A stretch of DNA of 64,000 bases. Source: CAZMSD01 sp964568855. GTDB lineage: Bacteria > CAIWAD01. The notes below the pieces were generated by a model. That model was not told the DNA's origin. It did no database searches and saw nothing but the letters and a program-made list of their open reading frames with translations. This document shows positions 35,737-44,426 of the stretch, piece by piece (position 1 is the first letter of the stretch; each line of letters opens with the position of its first letter). The position numbers and the translations under genes are program-made. Location of the stretch: assembly GCA_964568855.1 (NCBI GenBank), contig CAZMSD010000005.1, forward strand, positions 72,775 through 136,774, read 5' to 3'.

Positions 35737-37592
35737 CAGTCCTTCTCCACCGTGCGCCGGGGAGCCGGGATGGCCTGGAGCTGCTTCTCCATTGCCTGCC
35801 GCTCCATCTCCTCCACGGCGCGCAGGATCTGCTCCAGCTGCTCGGGATCCACCGCCTCCGGCGCTTCCTCGGGACTCGCGGCGGGCGGGGGCGGTTGTTC
35901 CTCGCCCTCCCGCGGCTCCTCCCGCCCGGGGGATTCCTGCTGTTCCTGCCGGTCCTGCTGTTCGCTTTCGCTCTCGCCTGAATCCTGCGGTTCCTGGTCC
36001 TCCTGTTCCTGCTCCTGTGACTGCTCCCGCTCCGGCTGCTGCTCGTCCTGCCGCTGATCCTGCGCGTCCTGGTCCTGCTGACCCTCTTGTTCCTGTTCCT
36101 GTTCCTGCTGCTGTTGCTGCTCCAGCATCAGCCGGGCCAGTTCCAGATTGAACTTGGCGTCCTCGCGGCCGGGATCGCGCAGCAGCGACTGGATGTAGGC
36201 CTCAAGGGCCTCTTGCGGCTGCTGCCTGGCCAGGTGGACGTTGCCCAGGTTGTAATAGGCCGCCGCCGGAAGTCCGGGGTAGTCCGCCTCGATGCCTCCC
36301 TCCGCGTCCGCCAACTGCCGGTAACCGGTTTCGGCGGCGTCCAGGTCGCCCGACCGGAACCGGGCGTCCGCCAGGTTGAAGCGAGCCACCGGCTGCCTGG
36401 GATCCTCGCGCAGCGCTTCCTGGTAACTGGCCGCCGCCCCCCCGAAATCGCCCTCGGCGTAGCTGCGGTTTCCCCGGGCCACCGGATCGGCCGGATCGCC
36501 CAGGGCCTGCGATGCCGCCATCAGCGCCAGCGGAATCAGCAGCCCCGGAAGCCGCCCGGCGCTGCGGTTCGCCGCATGCGCCAGGTCCGGGCGCCGCCGC
36601 CCGGGTGAACCGGCCGGCAGCAGCGCGGAAAGCAGAACCAGCAGGAGTCCCGGGGCCAGGAACCACTGGTAGCGGTGCTGCCAGCCCGAGTAGATGCGGC
36701 TGCCCAGTTCCCGCTTCTCCATCAGGTCGATGCGCTCGCGGATGGCCACCAGTTCCTCGCCGGCGGGGCTGGAACGGTAGTAGTCGCCGCCGCCCCGGCG
36801 AGCCAGCTCGATCAGGACCTCCTCGTTCAGGCGCGAGAGCACGATGCTGCCCCCGGCGTCCTGCTTGTAGGCCCCCGGCCGCTGCGGATCGGGCACGGGT
36901 GCGCCTTCCGGGGTGGCCAGGCCCACGCAGTAGACCAGCACTCCCTGTTCGCGGGCCTCCTCGACGGCGCTCTCCCAGTCGCCCTCGAAATCCTCCCCGT
37001 CGGAGAGGACCACCAGCACCCGGTGCTGCTCGGATGTATCACCGAAGGCCCGCAGGGCTTCGCGGATCGGCGCTCCCAGGTCCGTTCCGGGAACGGGGAT
37101 CAGGCCCGGATGCAGCAGGTCCACCAGCATGCCGACCAGGTTGTAGTCGGTGGTCAGCGGATTCTGCAGGAAGGCCGATCCCGCGAAGGGCAGCAGGGCC
37201 ACTCGGTCGCCGCGCAGTTCTTCCAGCAGCCGGCGGATACTGTGCCGCGCCCGCGCCATCCGGGAGGGCGAGAAATCCTGGGCCGCCATGGACTGGCTCA
37301 CGTCCACGGCCAGGATCACGTCCACGCCGCGGCGCTTGACCTCCATCAGCTTGGTGCCCACCTGGGGCGCCGCCAGGGCCAGCACCAGCAGGGCCAGCCC
37401 GCCCAGGCCCAGCAGGCTCTTGACCCGCAGCCTCAGCGGGGACCAGCCGCTGAGCATGTCGCGCAGAGTCGGCCAGTGCGCGTAGCGGGCCAGGCTGCGC
37501 CGGGTACGGGTCGCCGAGATCCAGGCGGCCAGCGCCAGGGGCGGCAGGAGCCACAGCAGGTGCAGCCATTGGGCTTCGGCGAAGCGGATCAT
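35733..37592 (-). CDS. BatB-BatC fusion: membrane VWA protein with TPR tail
   Basis: A 619-residue fusion. Residues 1-320 resemble BatB: two N-terminal transmembrane helices, then a von Willebrand A domain with the MIDAS motif VDVSQSMAAQD and VVLSDGEDFEGD, then a transmembrane helix (FLAPGLLLVLLSALLP). Residues about 360-480 are BatC-like TPR repeats (NRSYAEGDFGGAAASYQEAL, AAYYNLGNVHLARQQPQEAL). These are followed by an unusual Gln/Glu/Asp-rich tail of about 80 residues and an amphipathic end. BatB and BatC are separate genes in Bacteroides. Coupled by 4-nt overlaps at both ends. Confidence 0.88.
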   Translation of the reverse strand: MIRFAEAQWLHLLWLLPPLALAAWISATRTRRSLARYAHWPTLRDMLSGWSPLRLRVKSLLGLGGLALLVLALAAPQVGTKLMEVKRRGVDVILAVDVSQSMAAQDFSPSRMARARHSIRRLLEELRGDRVALLPFAGSAFLQNPLTTDYNLVGMLVDLLHPGLIPVPGTDLGAPIREALRAFGDTSEQHRVLVVLSDGEDFEGDWESAVEEAREQGVLVYCVGLATPEGAPVPDPQRPGAYKQDAGGSIVLSRLNEEVLIELARRGGGDYYRSSPAGEELVAIRERIDLMEKRELGSRIYSGWQHRYQWFLAPGLLLVLLSALLPAGSPGRRRPDLAHAANRSAGRLPGLLIPLALMAASQALGDPADPVARGNRSYAEGDFGGAAASYQEALREDPRQPVARFNLADARFRSGDLDAAETGYRQLADAEGGIEADYPGLPAAAYYNLGNVHLARQQPQEALEAYIQSLLRDPGREDAKFNLELARLMLEQQQQQEQEQEQEGQQDQDAQDQRQDEQQPEREQSQEQEQEDQEPQDSGESESEQQDRQEQQESPGREEPREGEEQPPPPAASPEEAPEAVDPEQLEQILRAVEEMERQAMEKQLQAIPAPRRTVEKDW

Positions 37593-38575
37593 GCCGGCAC
37601 CCTCCGGATCGCCAGGCGGGAGAGGAACTCCGCCAGCAGGAGCAGCACGGCCGCCAGCAGCCAGGGCCCGAAACGCTCATCGATCACGCGGTACTCGGTA
37701 ACCAGGATCTCGCTTTTCTCCAGGCGGTCGATCTCCCGGTAGACCTCCACCAGCTCCTTAAGGTCGCGGGCCCGGAAATAGCGCCCCCCCGTGGCCGCCG
37801 CGATCTCGCCCAGCAGCTCCTCGTCGATGTGGACTTCCATCTGGCGCAGCTGCCGTCCCCAGGGCGTCTCCACCGGAATGGGCGCCAGGCCCTCCCGGCC
37901 CACGCCCACGGTATGCACCGTGATCCCCATTTCCATCGCCAGGCCCATGGCCGTGCGCGGATCGATCCCGCGGTTGTTCTCCCCGTCGGTGAGCAGGATC
38001 AGGACCCGGCTGCGGGCCTCGCTGTCGCGCAGCCGGTTGAGCCCGGTGGCCAGCGCCAGGCCCACCGCGGTGCCGTCCTCCAGCTTGCCCGTTCCCACCT
38101 GCTCCAGCAATCCCTGCAGCATGTCGTGATCCAGGGTCAGCGGGCACTGGGTGTAGGCCTCTCCGGCGAAGACCACCAGTCCCAGCCTGTCCACCGGGCG
38201 GCCCTCGATGAAGTCGGCGGCCACGCGCTTGGCGGCTTCCAGCCGGTCCGGCTTGATGTCCTGCGCCAGCATGGAGCCGGAGACGTCGAGGCAGAGCACC
38301 AGGTCGATGCCCTCGCTGCGGATCTCCCGCTCGTCCTGGCTGTCCACGGGGCGGGCCAGGGCCACCACGGCCGCCGCCAGTGCCAGGCTCCAGAGCACCT
38401 CGGGGAGCCGGAGCTTGAACTGTGTCCGCAGCCGGCTGGCGGCCGGCATGCGGCTCCAGCGGGCGCCGCGGCTGTGATACAGGGCGGGTTCGCGGCGACG
38501 GCGCCAGATCCGCCAGCCCCAGACCAGGGGCAGCGCGGCCAGGAGGGCCAGCCAACCCGGACTGGCGAAATTCAT
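37589..38575 (-). CDS. batA: BatA: membrane-anchored von Willebrand A protein
   Basis: A 328-residue protein with N-terminal transmembrane segments (WLALLAALPLVWGWRIW and VLWSLALAAAVVALARP). The VWA domain has the MIDAS motif CLDVSGSMLAQD with LLTDGENNRG, and a C-terminal transmembrane helix follows (LLAAVLLLLAEFLSRLA). VWA proteins adjacent to MoxR ATPases are thought to be chaperone-like partners for complex assembly. It overlaps BatB-BatC and the upstream gene by 4 nt each. Confidence 0.93.
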   Translation of the reverse strand: MNFASPGWLALLAALPLVWGWRIWRRRREPALYHSRGARWSRMPAASRLRTQFKLRLPEVLWSLALAAAVVALARPVDSQDEREIRSEGIDLVLCLDVSGSMLAQDIKPDRLEAAKRVAADFIEGRPVDRLGLVVFAGEAYTQCPLTLDHDMLQGLLEQVGTGKLEDGTAVGLALATGLNRLRDSEARSRVLILLTDGENNRGIDPRTAMGLAMEMGITVHTVGVGREGLAPIPVETPWGRQLRQMEVHIDEELLGEIAAATGGRYFRARDLKELVEVYREIDRLEKSEILVTEYRVIDERFGPWLLAAVLLLLAEFLSRLAIRRVPA

Positions 38576-39696
38576 GCTTCCCCCCTGCTTCCCTGTTCGG
38601 CCTCCGCCGTTTCCCGAGCTTCGATGCGCGGCCGGGCTTCATCGGCCCAGCGGTGGTAGTCCGCGGGTGCTTCGCGGTTGCGCCGGTCCTCCGGCCAGCG
38701 GCGGGCGTATTTCACCAGGTCGTTTTCGCGGAGCAGCTCCATCAGCGCTTCGCGCTGCCCTGTCTCCAGCGGGGTGGCGGGCAGCACGCAGAGCACTTCC
38801 TCCTGGGTCATCTCCCGGAAGGGCAGGCCCAGGCTGTCCTCCAGCAGGCCGCGCAGGGCCAGGCTCAGCTCCGAGTAGTACTCGGCCGTCTCGCCCGTCC
38901 GCCAGAGCTGTTCGCGCTCGATGCGGGCCATTTCCTTCTGCCAGCGCTCCCAGGGACTCAAGCGCGGCGACTCCGCCTCGCCCCCGCCGGACAGGCGCCG
39001 CAGGTGACGCCGCCAGAGCCACCAGGCCAGGCCGGCGGCCAGCAGCGCCCCGCCGGCGATCAGCCCTCGCTCCAGCCAGCGCAGCCAGCCGTGTCTCAAT
39101 TTCATGGGGTCCACGATATCGCGGGCCGGAGGCAAGCCCGGCGCGGCGCCCGGTTGCTGCGGCGTTGCGACGCCCGGCGCGGCTGCGAAGCCCGGGGCGG
39201 AGGATCCGGACTGCAGCTCCTCGGCCAGCAGGGAATAGACCGTGATCCTCAGGCTGTCTCCGGACTGCTCTCCCTGCTGTTCCCCGCGCCGCCAGCGGAC
39301 CGACTGGGGCGGGATCCAGAGCTCGCCCGTCTCGAAGGCCGCCAGGCTCAAGCGCCGGACCAGGAGGCTCTCCCCCTGGCCGGGGCCGTCTTCCGCGGAA
39401 GCATCCAGGTCCGTCTCCCTCAGGCTGTCCTCCCCCAGCAGCAAAAAGGATCCCAGGCCGCCCGGATCCAGCGGCGGCCAGGACAGCTCCACGCCCTCGC
39501 CGCCGCGGGCCCGCAGTTCCAGCAGGATCGGATCGCCCACGGTGACCGAGTCGCGGTCCGGGCGGGCCTCTATCTCGGCCAGCAGGTTGCCGCCCCGGGC
39601 GGGCGCAACGGGGAACGCCAGCAGCGCTCCCAGCAGCAGGCCCAGCAGCCGGCCCGCCGGCCGCGCGATGAGCGCCATGTGACACAAGTGCCTCAT
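38572..39696 (-). CDS. BatD-like / DUF4381-type membrane protein of the Bat operon
   Basis: A 374-residue protein with a signal segment (RLLGLLLGALLAFPVAPARGG), a beta-rich region typical of BatD N-termini (DSVTVGDPILLELRARGGEG), one transmembrane helix (GLIAGGALLAAGLAWWLWR) and a cytoplasmic helical region (LSLALRGLLEDSLGLPFREMT). It occupies the slot between DUF58 and batA where many Bat operons carry a small BatD-like or DUF4381 protein. The exact family is uncertain. Four-nt overlaps on both sides show it is a genuine member of the operon. Confidence 0.8.
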   Translation of the reverse strand: MRHLCHMALIARPAGRLLGLLLGALLAFPVAPARGGNLLAEIEARPDRDSVTVGDPILLELRARGGEGVELSWPPLDPGGLGSFLLLGEDSLRETDLDASAEDGPGQGESLLVRRLSLAAFETGELWIPPQSVRWRRGEQQGEQSGDSLRITVYSLLAEELQSGSSAPGFAAAPGVATPQQPGAAPGLPPARDIVDPMKLRHGWLRWLERGLIAGGALLAAGLAWWLWRRHLRRLSGGGEAESPRLSPWERWQKEMARIEREQLWRTGETAEYYSELSLALRGLLEDSLGLPFREMTQEEVLCVLPATPLETGQREALMELLRENDLVKYARRWPEDRRNREAPADYHRWADEARPRIEARETAEAEQGSRGEA

Positions 39697-40568
39697 CGCC
39701 GGCGACTCCGCATGCGGAAGAACCGGTCCATCGGCGGCACGTAGTCGCGGTCGGTCCGCAGGGCCACGTGATCCACGCGGGAGGAGCTGAGCAGCCGCTC
39801 GAGCCGCCGGCGGTCCTCGCGGATGCGGCCGGCGTAGTCCTCGCGGAAGCGGGGATCGGCGGCGTCCACCCAGCCGCGGCGGCCGCTCTCCAGGTCCTCG
39901 AGCTGCAGCAGGCCCACCGGCGGCAGCTCTTCCTCAAGCGGGTCACGAACGGAGACGGCGATCAGGTCGTGCCGGCGCTTCAGAGCCCGAAGTTCCTTCT
40001 CGAAACCGGCATCCTGGAAATCGGAGATCAGGAAGACGATGGCCCGCTTCTTCTGCACCCTGGACAGGTGCGACAGCGCGAAGGCGATCCGCGTTCCCCG
40101 GCCCTCGGGCCGGTAGTACAGGAGGTCGCGGACGATGCGCAACACGTGCCTGGATCCCCTGGCGGGCGGCACGTGGCTCTCGATCCGGTCGCTGAACAGG
40201 AGCAGGCCCACCTTGTCGCGGTTGCGGATGGCCGAGAAAGCCAGCACTGCGCCCAGCTCGGCCACCAGGTCGCGCTTGGCCAGTTCGCTGCTGCCGAAGA
40301 ATCCCGAAGCCGAGAGGTCCACGGCCAGGATCACCGTCAGCTCGCGCTCCTCCCGGAAGACCTTGACGAAGGGCGCGGCCATGCGCGCGCTGACGTTCCA
40401 GTCGATCGAGCGCACCTCGTCCCCTGGAACGTATTCGCGGACCTCTGCGAAATCCATGCCGCGGCCCTTGAAGGCACTGTGATACTCCCCGCCGAAGAGG
40501 TTCTGCACCACGTGCCTCGTGCGGATCTCGATGCGTCGGATTTTCTTGAGGACTTCCTTGGGGATCAT
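39693..40568 (-). CDS. DUF58 domain protein of the MoxR/Bat operon
   Basis: A 291-residue cytosolic protein. It shows the DUF58 signature FGGEYHSAFKGRGMDFAEVREYVPGDEVRSIDWN (cited in part) and a VWA-like fold with VDLSASGFFGS and VFLISDFQDAGFE. DUF58 proteins are almost always next to MoxR ATPases and are thought to link the ATPase to membrane VWA proteins. The ATG at 40568 is 54 nt from moxR. The Glu-Tyr-His at 40479 carries GTRWYAC and another copy sits in the intergenic gap at 40573. Confidence 0.93.
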   Translation of the reverse strand: MIPKEVLKKIRRIEIRTRHVVQNLFGGEYHSAFKGRGMDFAEVREYVPGDEVRSIDWNVSARMAAPFVKVFREERELTVILAVDLSASGFFGSSELAKRDLVAELGAVLAFSAIRNRDKVGLLLFSDRIESHVPPARGSRHVLRIVRDLLYYRPEGRGTRIAFALSHLSRVQKKRAIVFLISDFQDAGFEKELRALKRRHDLIAVSVRDPLEEELPPVGLLQLEDLESGRRGWVDAADPRFREDYAGRIREDRRRLERLLSSSRVDHVALRTDRDYVPPMDRFFRMRSRRR

Positions 40569-40622
40569 TGGAGTAACACAAGTTGGCGCTTATTGCGAAT
40601 CAACTGCCTTAAGGATTCCTGC

Positions 40623-41612
40623 TCAGGGAACGACGATGCTGTCGAGGATCTTCTGCACGATATCGTCGCTGCTCAGCTCCTCGGCTTCCGCCTCGTAACT
40701 CAGCCCAATGCGATGGCGCAGCACCTCGTGTGCCACAAGCTTCACGTCGTTGGGCGAGACGTTCTCCTGCCCGCGGAGGAAGGCCTGGGCGCGGGCGGCT
40801 CGGGCCAGGTAGATGCTGGCCCTGGGCGAGGCGCCGTATTCGATCAGGTCCTCCAGCTCGCCCAGTCCGTAACGAGCCGGTTCCCGGGTGGCGAAAACCA
40901 GGTCGAGGATGTAATCCTCCACCTGCCGCTCGAGCAGGATTTCCCGGCAGGCAGCGCGGGCCTGGAGGATGCGCTCCGGGGCGCAGACGGCGGAAACGGC
41001 GGGCAGCGCGTCCCCAGTCATGCGGCGCAGAATCTCCCGTTCATCTTCGAGTTCGGGGTAGTCGATCAGCACCTTCAGCATGAAACGATCGAGCTGGGCC
41101 TCGGGCAGGGGGTAGGTCCCTTCCTGCTCGATGGGATTCTGGGTGGCCAGCACGATGAATGGATCGGGCAGAGGATGGCTCTCGCCCCCGATGGTCACCT
41201 GGCGTTCCTGCATCGCCTCCAGAAGGGCGCTCTGCACTTTGGCGGGGCTGCGGTTGATTTCGTCGGCCAGCACGAAATTGGCGAAGACCGGCCCGCGGCG
41301 CGTGTAGTATTCGCCGCTGTGCTGGTTGTAGATCTGGGTTCCGATGAGGTCCGCCGGCAGCAGGTCAGGCGTGAACTGGATACGCTTGAAGCTGGCTTCC
41401 ACGGCCTGGGAAAGCGTGGAGACGGCGAGTGTCTTGGCCAGTCCGGGTACGCCTTCCAGCAGGATGTGACCGTCCGCCAGCAATCCGATCAGCAGTCGAT
41501 CCAGCATGTTCCGCTGGCCCACCAGCAGTTTACGGACCTCCTCGTCAAGGTCCTTCAGAAAGCCTGCGGCCTCTTTCAGGCCGCGTCCGCGTTCCTGCAG
41601 ATCCAGCGGCAT
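40623..41612 (-). CDS. MoxR family AAA+ ATPase
   Basis: A 329-residue AAA+ chaperone-like ATPase heading the Bat operon. Walker A is GVPGLAKTLAVSTL (with the MoxR-typical A-K-T), Walker B is FVLADEINRSPAKVQSALLEAM, sensor 1 is in FIVLATQNPIEQEGTYPLPE and sensor 2 near SPRASIYLARAARAQAFL. MoxR ATPases with VWA partners mature metal or cofactor enzymes or envelope complexes. Upstream of it lies the terminator of the TPR-lipoprotein gene, so the operon promoter should be within 41613-41720. Confidence 0.95.
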   Translation of the reverse strand: MPLDLQERGRGLKEAAGFLKDLDEEVRKLLVGQRNMLDRLLIGLLADGHILLEGVPGLAKTLAVSTLSQAVEASFKRIQFTPDLLPADLIGTQIYNQHSGEYYTRRGPVFANFVLADEINRSPAKVQSALLEAMQERQVTIGGESHPLPDPFIVLATQNPIEQEGTYPLPEAQLDRFMLKVLIDYPELEDEREILRRMTGDALPAVSAVCAPERILQARAACREILLERQVEDYILDLVFATREPARYGLGELEDLIEYGASPRASIYLARAARAQAFLRGQENVSPNDVKLVAHEVLRHRIGLSYEAEAEELSSDDIVQKILDSIVVP

Positions 41613-41720
41613 GCAGTTTCCTCCTCGTGTTTTTTCAATCGCAGCGTGCCTTAACGCGGCGGCGGATTCCGTGAATCACAGGTCCAACTCGGAGGGCCGC
41701 CGGCGGGTTCCGGCACATAG

Positions 41721-41748
41721 AAAAACCGGGACCTGGGATGGTCCCGGT
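41721..41748 (-). terminator. Intrinsic terminator of the TPR-lipoprotein gene
   Basis: On the minus strand ACCGGGACC (41748-41740), a 6-nt loop, GGTCCCGGT (41733-41725) and then TTTTT (41725-41721). A perfect 9-bp G+C stem followed by a T run is a textbook rho-independent terminator. It separates the TPR-lipoprotein transcript from moxR. Confidence 0.88.
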
Positions 41749-41786
41749 GGATGATCGGCTTACCGGGAACGGGAGGGCCGGGTGCG

Positions 41787-42245
41787 CTACTTCCCTCCCT
41801 TTTCATGTTTCTTGACCGGAGCGATGTCGGGCATCACCGGCTTGGGCCGTTCCTCGGTCTTCTTCTTCGCGTCCCCCTGTCCCTGTTCGAGGAAATCCAT
41901 CGCGCCGATGTCCTGGCCCAGGTGTTCCAGCTCCCATTCGGCGGAGGCCCGCAGACCGGCGTCGGCGTTGGGATAGTCCGCGAGGAAGTTGGAATAGGCG
42001 TCGCGCGCCTTGGTGGTGTCCTTCAGATCGTTGGCGTAGATGAAGCCGATCATGAAGGCGCTGCGGCTGGCCATCTCAGCCTCGGGGTAGGACTTCAGGT
42101 ACTGCTGGAAGTGGTCCAGCGCCTCCACCAGTTTCCTGTCGCGATAATATGTCTCGGCCTTGTTGATCAGTTCATCCGCCGAAGGACGACGCTCGCCGCA
42201 GGAAAAAAGAACCAGGGCCGTGAGCATCAGGCTTAGATAGCGCAT
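41787..42245 (-). CDS. TPR lipoprotein (YbgF/BamD-like)
   Basis: A 152-residue small lipoprotein. MRYLSLMLTALVLFSCG gives a lipobox at Cys16. TPR-like helices follow: AETYYRDRKLVEALDHFQQY, SRSAFMIGFIYANDLKD and TKARDAYSNFLADYPNADAG. The pattern resembles the outer-membrane tetratricopeptide proteins YbgF/CpoB and BamD, but it is shorter, with a Lys/Pro-rich tail. The precise role is unknown. It has its own terminator and is probably monocistronic. Confidence 0.85.
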   Translation of the reverse strand: MRYLSLMLTALVLFSCGERRPSADELINKAETYYRDRKLVEALDHFQQYLKSYPEAEMASRSAFMIGFIYANDLKDTTKARDAYSNFLADYPNADAGLRASAEWELEHLGQDIGAMDFLEQGQGDAKKKTEERPKPVMPDIAPVKKHEKGGK

Positions 42246-42358
42246 CGGAGACTCCGAGTTAAGGAAATGCCGGTACCAGATCGACGGTACAATCTAGTGG
42301 ACGGACTCAGATGATTCAACGTGCCCGTTCCGCCGCGAGTGCGGCGCATCCGTCCCTC

Positions 42359-43330
42359 CTATGCCCGGTAACGCGCCAGGCGGGGCTGCCAGTTCCAGTA
42401 ATTGCAGGCGGCGCAGAGCGGCAGCTCGGACTCCCGGCCCTCGATGTGCGCCAGGCGCAGGGCATGCAGGGCTTCGCCCCTCCAGATATCGCGCAGGCTG
42501 CTGGCGCGCGCGTCGCCCACCAGCAGCTCCTGGCGCCAGTCCATGCAGCAGGCGGATACCAGGCCGTCCGAATTGACCGTGCAGGACTCCCAGAGCGAGT
42601 AGCAGGGCCAGCGCCGCCGGTGGCGGATCTCGTTGTCGTACACGCCCCAGTTGAGCTTTCCCCAGACCTGCACTTCAAGACCCCTCGAGCCCCAGTGCCT
42701 GCGGAAGGCCTCGATTTCAGCGGGCATTTCCGGGTACTCGGGCAGGTCGATGATCTGGGCGATTACGCGCGGCTTCCAGGGCGAGGCGGAGCGCAACCGC
42801 AGGAAGCGTTCCACGTTCTCCTGCACCTCGAGGAAACCCTTGCCCCTGACCTTGGCGTAGAATTCGGGGCTGGCCGCGCCCAGGCTGAAGTTCACGATGT
42901 CCACGCCGCTGTTCAGAACCAGCCTGGCCAGTTCCTCGCCCAGGCGGTTGCCGTTGGTGGTCAGGTAGACTTCGTGCCCGCGGACCCGCTTGACGCGGGC
43001 CAGGATCTCGTCGATCCGCGGGTGCAGCAGGGGCTCGCCGTCCTTGTGCAGCGAGATTCTTCGCGGACCGGCGGCGTCCACTTCGTCCATCAGCTTGTGG
43101 AACAACTCGAGCTCCATCACTCCCAGACGGCGGGTCTGGTCGCTGCGGTCCTTCTGCTGCGGCGGACAGTGAATGCAGGAGAGGTTGCAGACGCTGGCGG
43201 TCTCGATGTTCACCAGCTGCGGAAATTCAGGGTCGGGGCGCGGCAGGCGACCCGCCAGGCGCCGCAGCTGGAACAGGAGCTCCCGACCCGGCTCGCTGCT
43301 TTCCAGGGCTGCCCTGAGTGATCCCACCAC
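42359..43330 (-). CDS. Radical SAM/SPASM protein
   Basis: A 323-residue enzyme. The radical SAM cluster motif is CNLSCIHC (C-x3-C-x2-C, about residues 52-59). The C-terminal region has further cysteines in a SPASM-like arrangement (CYSLWESCTVNSDGLVSACC, then PLCAACNYWN), which usually bind auxiliary Fe-S clusters. SPASM enzymes modify peptides or act on other substrates. No precursor peptide or partner gene is recognisable nearby, so the substrate is unknown. It is divergent from the DNA methyltransferase, with a 108-nt gap. Confidence 0.88.
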   Translation of the reverse strand: MVGSLRAALESSEPGRELLFQLRRLAGRLPRPDPEFPQLVNIETASVCNLSCIHCPPQQKDRSDQTRRLGVMELELFHKLMDEVDAAGPRRISLHKDGEPLLHPRIDEILARVKRVRGHEVYLTTNGNRLGEELARLVLNSGVDIVNFSLGAASPEFYAKVRGKGFLEVQENVERFLRLRSASPWKPRVIAQIIDLPEYPEMPAEIEAFRRHWGSRGLEVQVWGKLNWGVYDNEIRHRRRWPCYSLWESCTVNSDGLVSACCMDWRQELLVGDARASSLRDIWRGEALHALRLAHIEGRESELPLCAACNYWNWQPRLARYRA

Positions 43331-43438
43331 CGGATTCCTTCCTGTTTGGCTGGCTCTCGCGCTAGTTCTATCTTAAAGAAATCACTGGAATGCGGCCCAG
43401 CGGCCGCCGATACCCTGGATACCAATCCTGAAGGCGGT

Positions 43439-44341
43439 ATGGATCAACAGTTCGACAGCACCTCGCCCACGCTCTTCGATGCCACGCAGGTGAAGCAGCC
43501 CGCGGCTCCGGCGCCCGAAACCGGTTCGCGCAGAGCCCGGAATCCCGCCGCCGGCCTGCTGAACACCATCTTCCAGGGCGACTGCCTGGATGTCTTTTCG
43601 CGCATCCCCGACGAGAGCGTGGACCTGGTGCTCACGGATCCGCCGTACAAGGACTACCAGTCCAACCGCCCCGTGGCCAAACCGAAGGTGCGCAAGATCT
43701 CCACCGATACCTTCGACCTGGAAGCCTTCATCGAGCAGTCCGAACGCGTGCTTAGACCGGGAGCCCACTTCTACTGCTGGTGCGATCACCTGAGCTTCGC
43801 GGAAATCTTCGAGGCCGTCCGCGATCGCAGCCGCGGCCTCTCGGCCCGCCGGGCTTCCGGAAGGCTGCGCTACAAGAACTGCCTGGTCTGGGTGAAGAAC
43901 AACCACGGCAGCGGGGATCTGCGCGGCAACTACGCTCCCCAGCACGAGCTGGTGATCTACGCCTCGAAGGGTCGCACCAGGCCCCTGCTGGGAAAACGTC
44001 CCTCGAACGTCTTTTTCGAGCGGACCGAGCAGGGTGAGATCCGCTTCTACTCCAAGGTTTCCAATTACCGCTACCAGCACGGCACCAGCAAGCCGCCCGC
44101 GATCCTCGAGCGGATGATCCGCGCCTCGACGCGACCCGGAGAGCTGGTCTTCGATCCCTACGGCGGCAGCATGTCCACCGCCGAAGCCGCCATGCGCCGG
44201 GGCAGGCGCTACCTGATGGCCGAAATCGAAGGCGAGCACTGCCGGCACGGTATGGAACGACTGCAAGACGTACGTCGGGAGCTGCTGGCCGACGGCTACG
44301 ATTCCCGTTTCCTGTCGGGTCCCAACTTCGTGAAGATCTGA
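43439..44341 (+). CDS. Solitary beta-class site-specific DNA methyltransferase (N6-A or N4-C)
   Basis: A 300-residue enzyme on the plus strand; ATG at 43439 after AAGGCGG. The catalytic motif IV DPPY is at residues 67-70 (VLTDPPYKDYQSN). The SAM-binding motif I is C-terminal (LVFDPYGGSMSTAEAA, 237-252) with the motif X-like HGTSKPPAILERMI just before it. The IV-before-I order marks the beta class, to which CcrM-type enzymes belong. The middle (residues 125-215) is the target-recognition region. No restriction enzyme or specificity subunit is adjacent, so it is an orphan. The target cannot be read from sequence. It contains no GTRWYAC itself. Confidence 0.88.
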   Translation: MDQQFDSTSPTLFDATQVKQPAAPAPETGSRRARNPAAGLLNTIFQGDCLDVFSRIPDESVDLVLTDPPYKDYQSNRPVAKPKVRKISTDTFDLEAFIEQSERVLRPGAHFYCWCDHLSFAEIFEAVRDRSRGLSARRASGRLRYKNCLVWVKNNHGSGDLRGNYAPQHELVIYASKGRTRPLLGKRPSNVFFERTEQGEIRFYSKVSNYRYQHGTSKPPAILERMIRASTRPGELVFDPYGGSMSTAEAAMRRGRRYLMAEIEGEHCRHGMERLQDVRRELLADGYDSRFLSGPNFVKI

Positions 44342-44426
44342 GCGTGCATCACGGAATCATCCGGCGTTCCATGGAGCCGGCGCATCCGGGCAAGTCGATG
44401 GATCGCGCGGACAGGCCCTCCGCCGC

